Shown here: positions 62,759-64,000 of the stretch, piece after piece
Layout: each line of letters begins with the position of its first letter
How positions within the stretch are numbered: position 1 is the stretch's first letter
NCBI GenBank assembly: GCA_020632575.1
Contig: JACKFH010000017.1
Span: 10,059 to 74,058 of the forward strand
Direction: 5' to 3'
Source: Candidatus Omnitrophota bacterium
GTDB lineage: Bacteria; Hinthialibacterota; Hinthialibacteria; OLB16
DNA: 64,000 nt
Position numbers and translations under genes: made by a program
The notes under the pieces: generated by a model
What the model was told of the DNA's origin: nothing
The model's database searches: none
What the model saw: only the letters and a program-made list of their open reading frames with translations

Positions 62759-64000
62759 ATGAAAAGTGCAAGCGGTCGAATCTCGTTTGGAAGTCTTTTC
62801 CATCCTAGGGCTTACGCCACCTTGATCGGCGCCGGGGTCTTCCTGATCTCCTGCCTGGCGCTGAGGGGAGACTTCGCACATAGCTCCCGCTATCTCCACC
62901 AAATCGCGTGGGGGGTTGTCGGCCTTGGAATGTTTGGGTGGATGGGGTCGGTTTCGGAATCGAACCCGAATCCGAAGCGTGGGGCAGGAATCTGTCTCCT
63001 CCAATATCTCCTGCTCGCCGTCTTCCTCTCCATTCCAGTGCTGTCGAGCGACGGCGATTTCTATTACGGAATCACCCGGACCATGCTTTGGAATCGAGAC
63101 CTCAACACGATGGAAGAGGGGGCCCGGTTTTCGAACAGCTGGATGGTGGAGAGAGCGGCGGAGGGGAGCGCCCATGGATTCCCCTACCACCCATTTCCCA
63201 TCGGAGTGAGTCTGCTCTGGATTCCATTCATTGGAATGGGACATATCCAAGCGACGATCAAGAGCCTTTTCGATCCGACTCTCACCCTAAATGGTTATTC
63301 CAAACCGTATCTGGACTGGCTCTCCATTGGGACAGCCACGATTGGGGCTGGGTTCGCGATATTCGGACATTTCCTGCTTCGTCTGCGATTCGACCACCAG
63401 ATCTCGAAACGGGCGATCATCGGAACTCTGCTCGCCACTCCCGGCGCCTTCTATTGTTTTCGCGATATGGGTTTCCCGCATGCTGCGTCTATGGCATCGA
63501 TCGCCTGTTTCTTGTGGGTTTGGCTGCGCGACCCGGACAGGATAGATTGGAAGCAGATTTTTCTGCTATCGGTCCCCCTTTCGATTTCCGCTCTGGTGCG
63601 TTGGCAAAACTCGCTCTTTGCACTGGCTCCGGTTGTGTATTGGCTAAGCCTCTTCCCCCATGGGGCCGATCCCTTGCGCGGACTTTCCCAAAAGATTACT
63701 CGGATTCTCGGACTTGGCGCGCTCTGCTTCGTGTTTTGCCTTCCCCAGCTTTTGATCTTCCGATTGAGAGGACCCTCGTGGCTCTCTCTGCAGCATGGGG
63801 GACCGGAGGAATTTTCTTGGTCAACCCCCAAATTCTTTTCTCTCGCGTTCGACGACCGGTACGGACTCTTGTTTTGGCATCCCTTTTATTTTCTTTGCGG
63901 GTTGGGTGGGGTCCTCTATCTCTCGCGCGGTGTGAACTGGCGGACTCTACTATGGATAGGGGGATTCGCGGTTTGGTGTTGGACCGCTTTCCTGGCCCAA
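62759..64000 (+). CDS. GT-C-type membrane glycosyltransferase, partial (runs off the right edge)
   Basis: Open without stop from ATG 62759 to the end of the window (414 codons shown). Multiple membrane helices (residues about 20-40, 51-65, 82-100 and several after 180). The periplasmic loop after helix 3 has ‘SSDGDFYYGITRTMLWNRDL’, the acidic DxD/‘DGDFYY’ motif of GT-C enzymes. Similar architecture to the GT-C protein at the left end, but not an obvious close copy. The complete length and C-terminal domain are unknown. Its start is 87 bases from the divergent kinase TTG. Confidence 0.72.
   Translation, partial: MKSASGRISFGSLFHPRAYATLIGAGVFLISCLALRGDFAHSSRYLHQIAWGVVGLGMFGWMGSVSESNPNPKRGAGICLLQYLLLAVFLSIPVLSSDGDFYYGITRTMLWNRDLNTMEEGARFSNSWMVERAAEGSAHGFPYHPFPIGVSLLWIPFIGMGHIQATIKSLFDPTLTLNGYSKPYLDWLSIGTATIGAGFAIFGHFLLRLRFDHQISKRAIIGTLLATPGAFYCFRDMGFPHAASMASIACFLWVWLRDPDRIDWKQIFLLSVPLSISALVRWQNSLFALAPVVYWLSLFPHGADPLRGLSQKITRILGLGALCFVFCLPQLLIFRLRGPSWLSLQHGGPEEFSWSTPKFFSLAFDDRYGLLFWHPFYFLCGLGGVLYLSRGVNWRTLLWIGGFAVWCWTAFLAQ

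Noticed and set aside
62513..63250. 245-codon minus-strand frame opposite the partial GT-C gene
   Set aside because: Overlaps the P-loop kinase start and is antisense to clear membrane helices.

Overview
The window is a moderately GC-rich bacterial chromosome segment with about 48 protein-coding genes on both strands. I see no rRNA, tRNA, phage or CRISPR. Several genes point to an uncultured Gram-negative bacterium of the PVC superphylum or a neighbouring phylum such as Hydrogenedentota. These are a PVC-type dehydrogenase with HEAT repeats and a CxxCH cytochrome end (33201-36131), an exported FAD_oxidored-type protein, right-handed beta-helix proteins, a futalosine-pathway menaquinone gene (mqnD), a heptosyltransferase and an outer-membrane beta-barrel. 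The phylum assignment is inference from gene content only.

Layout. 1-12.7 kb: a GT-C membrane glycosyltransferase, a membrane-anchored ankyrin protein, two tandem HAF-repeat proteins, a DUF4139 protein, two tandem membrane-anchored SGNH-fold proteins, and a fructosamine-kinase/LMW-phosphatase pair that looks like a protein-deglycation module. 12.8-20.4 kb: AI-2E-type permease, a SpoIIE/RsbU phosphatase with a STAS protein (partner switching), a lipoprotein alpha/beta hydrolase without its nucleophile, an unrecognised protein and an FAD protein. 20.6-28.0 kb: a tightly packed cell-envelope glycan operon (GT39-TPR, two GT4, a histidine kinase, GT9/WaaF) with several overlapping stop/start codons. 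28.1-31.8 kb: a mobile-DNA patch. An IS256-family element has split a beta-helix gene, leaving an 8-bp target duplication and a frame that would be exactly restored by excision. Next to it a REP-associated tyrosine transposase (RAYT) sits among hairpin repeats.

31.8-41.3 kb: phosphoglycerate-mutase-like phosphatase, SGNH hydrolase and PVC cytochrome pair, a double-RecA KaiC-like ATPase with a GspE/PilB ATPase, rph and mqnD. 41.4-46.6 kb: exported DsrE protein, outer-membrane barrel, small membrane protein, a fused anti-sigma kinase/STAS protein and a PQQ sugar dehydrogenase. 46.6-49.2 kb: three tandem receiver proteins with a shared C-terminal helix; two of them carry Glu instead of the phosphoacceptor Asp. 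49.4-64 kb: DUF4177, a Nudix enzyme coupled to an acyltransferase/alpha-beta-hydrolase fusion, Ca2+/cation antiporter, beta-helix, esterase, UvrD-type helicase, CDF transporter, methyltransferase, a membrane sensor with a DHp domain but no ATPase domain, a P-loop kinase, and a GT-C protein running off the right edge.

The strongest theme is signalling built from non-canonical parts: receiver domains without Asp, a sensor without its kinase domain, an anti-sigma kinase fused to a STAS domain, a separate RsbU/STAS pair, and a KaiC-like ATPase beside a GspE-type ATPase. I cannot show that they work together.
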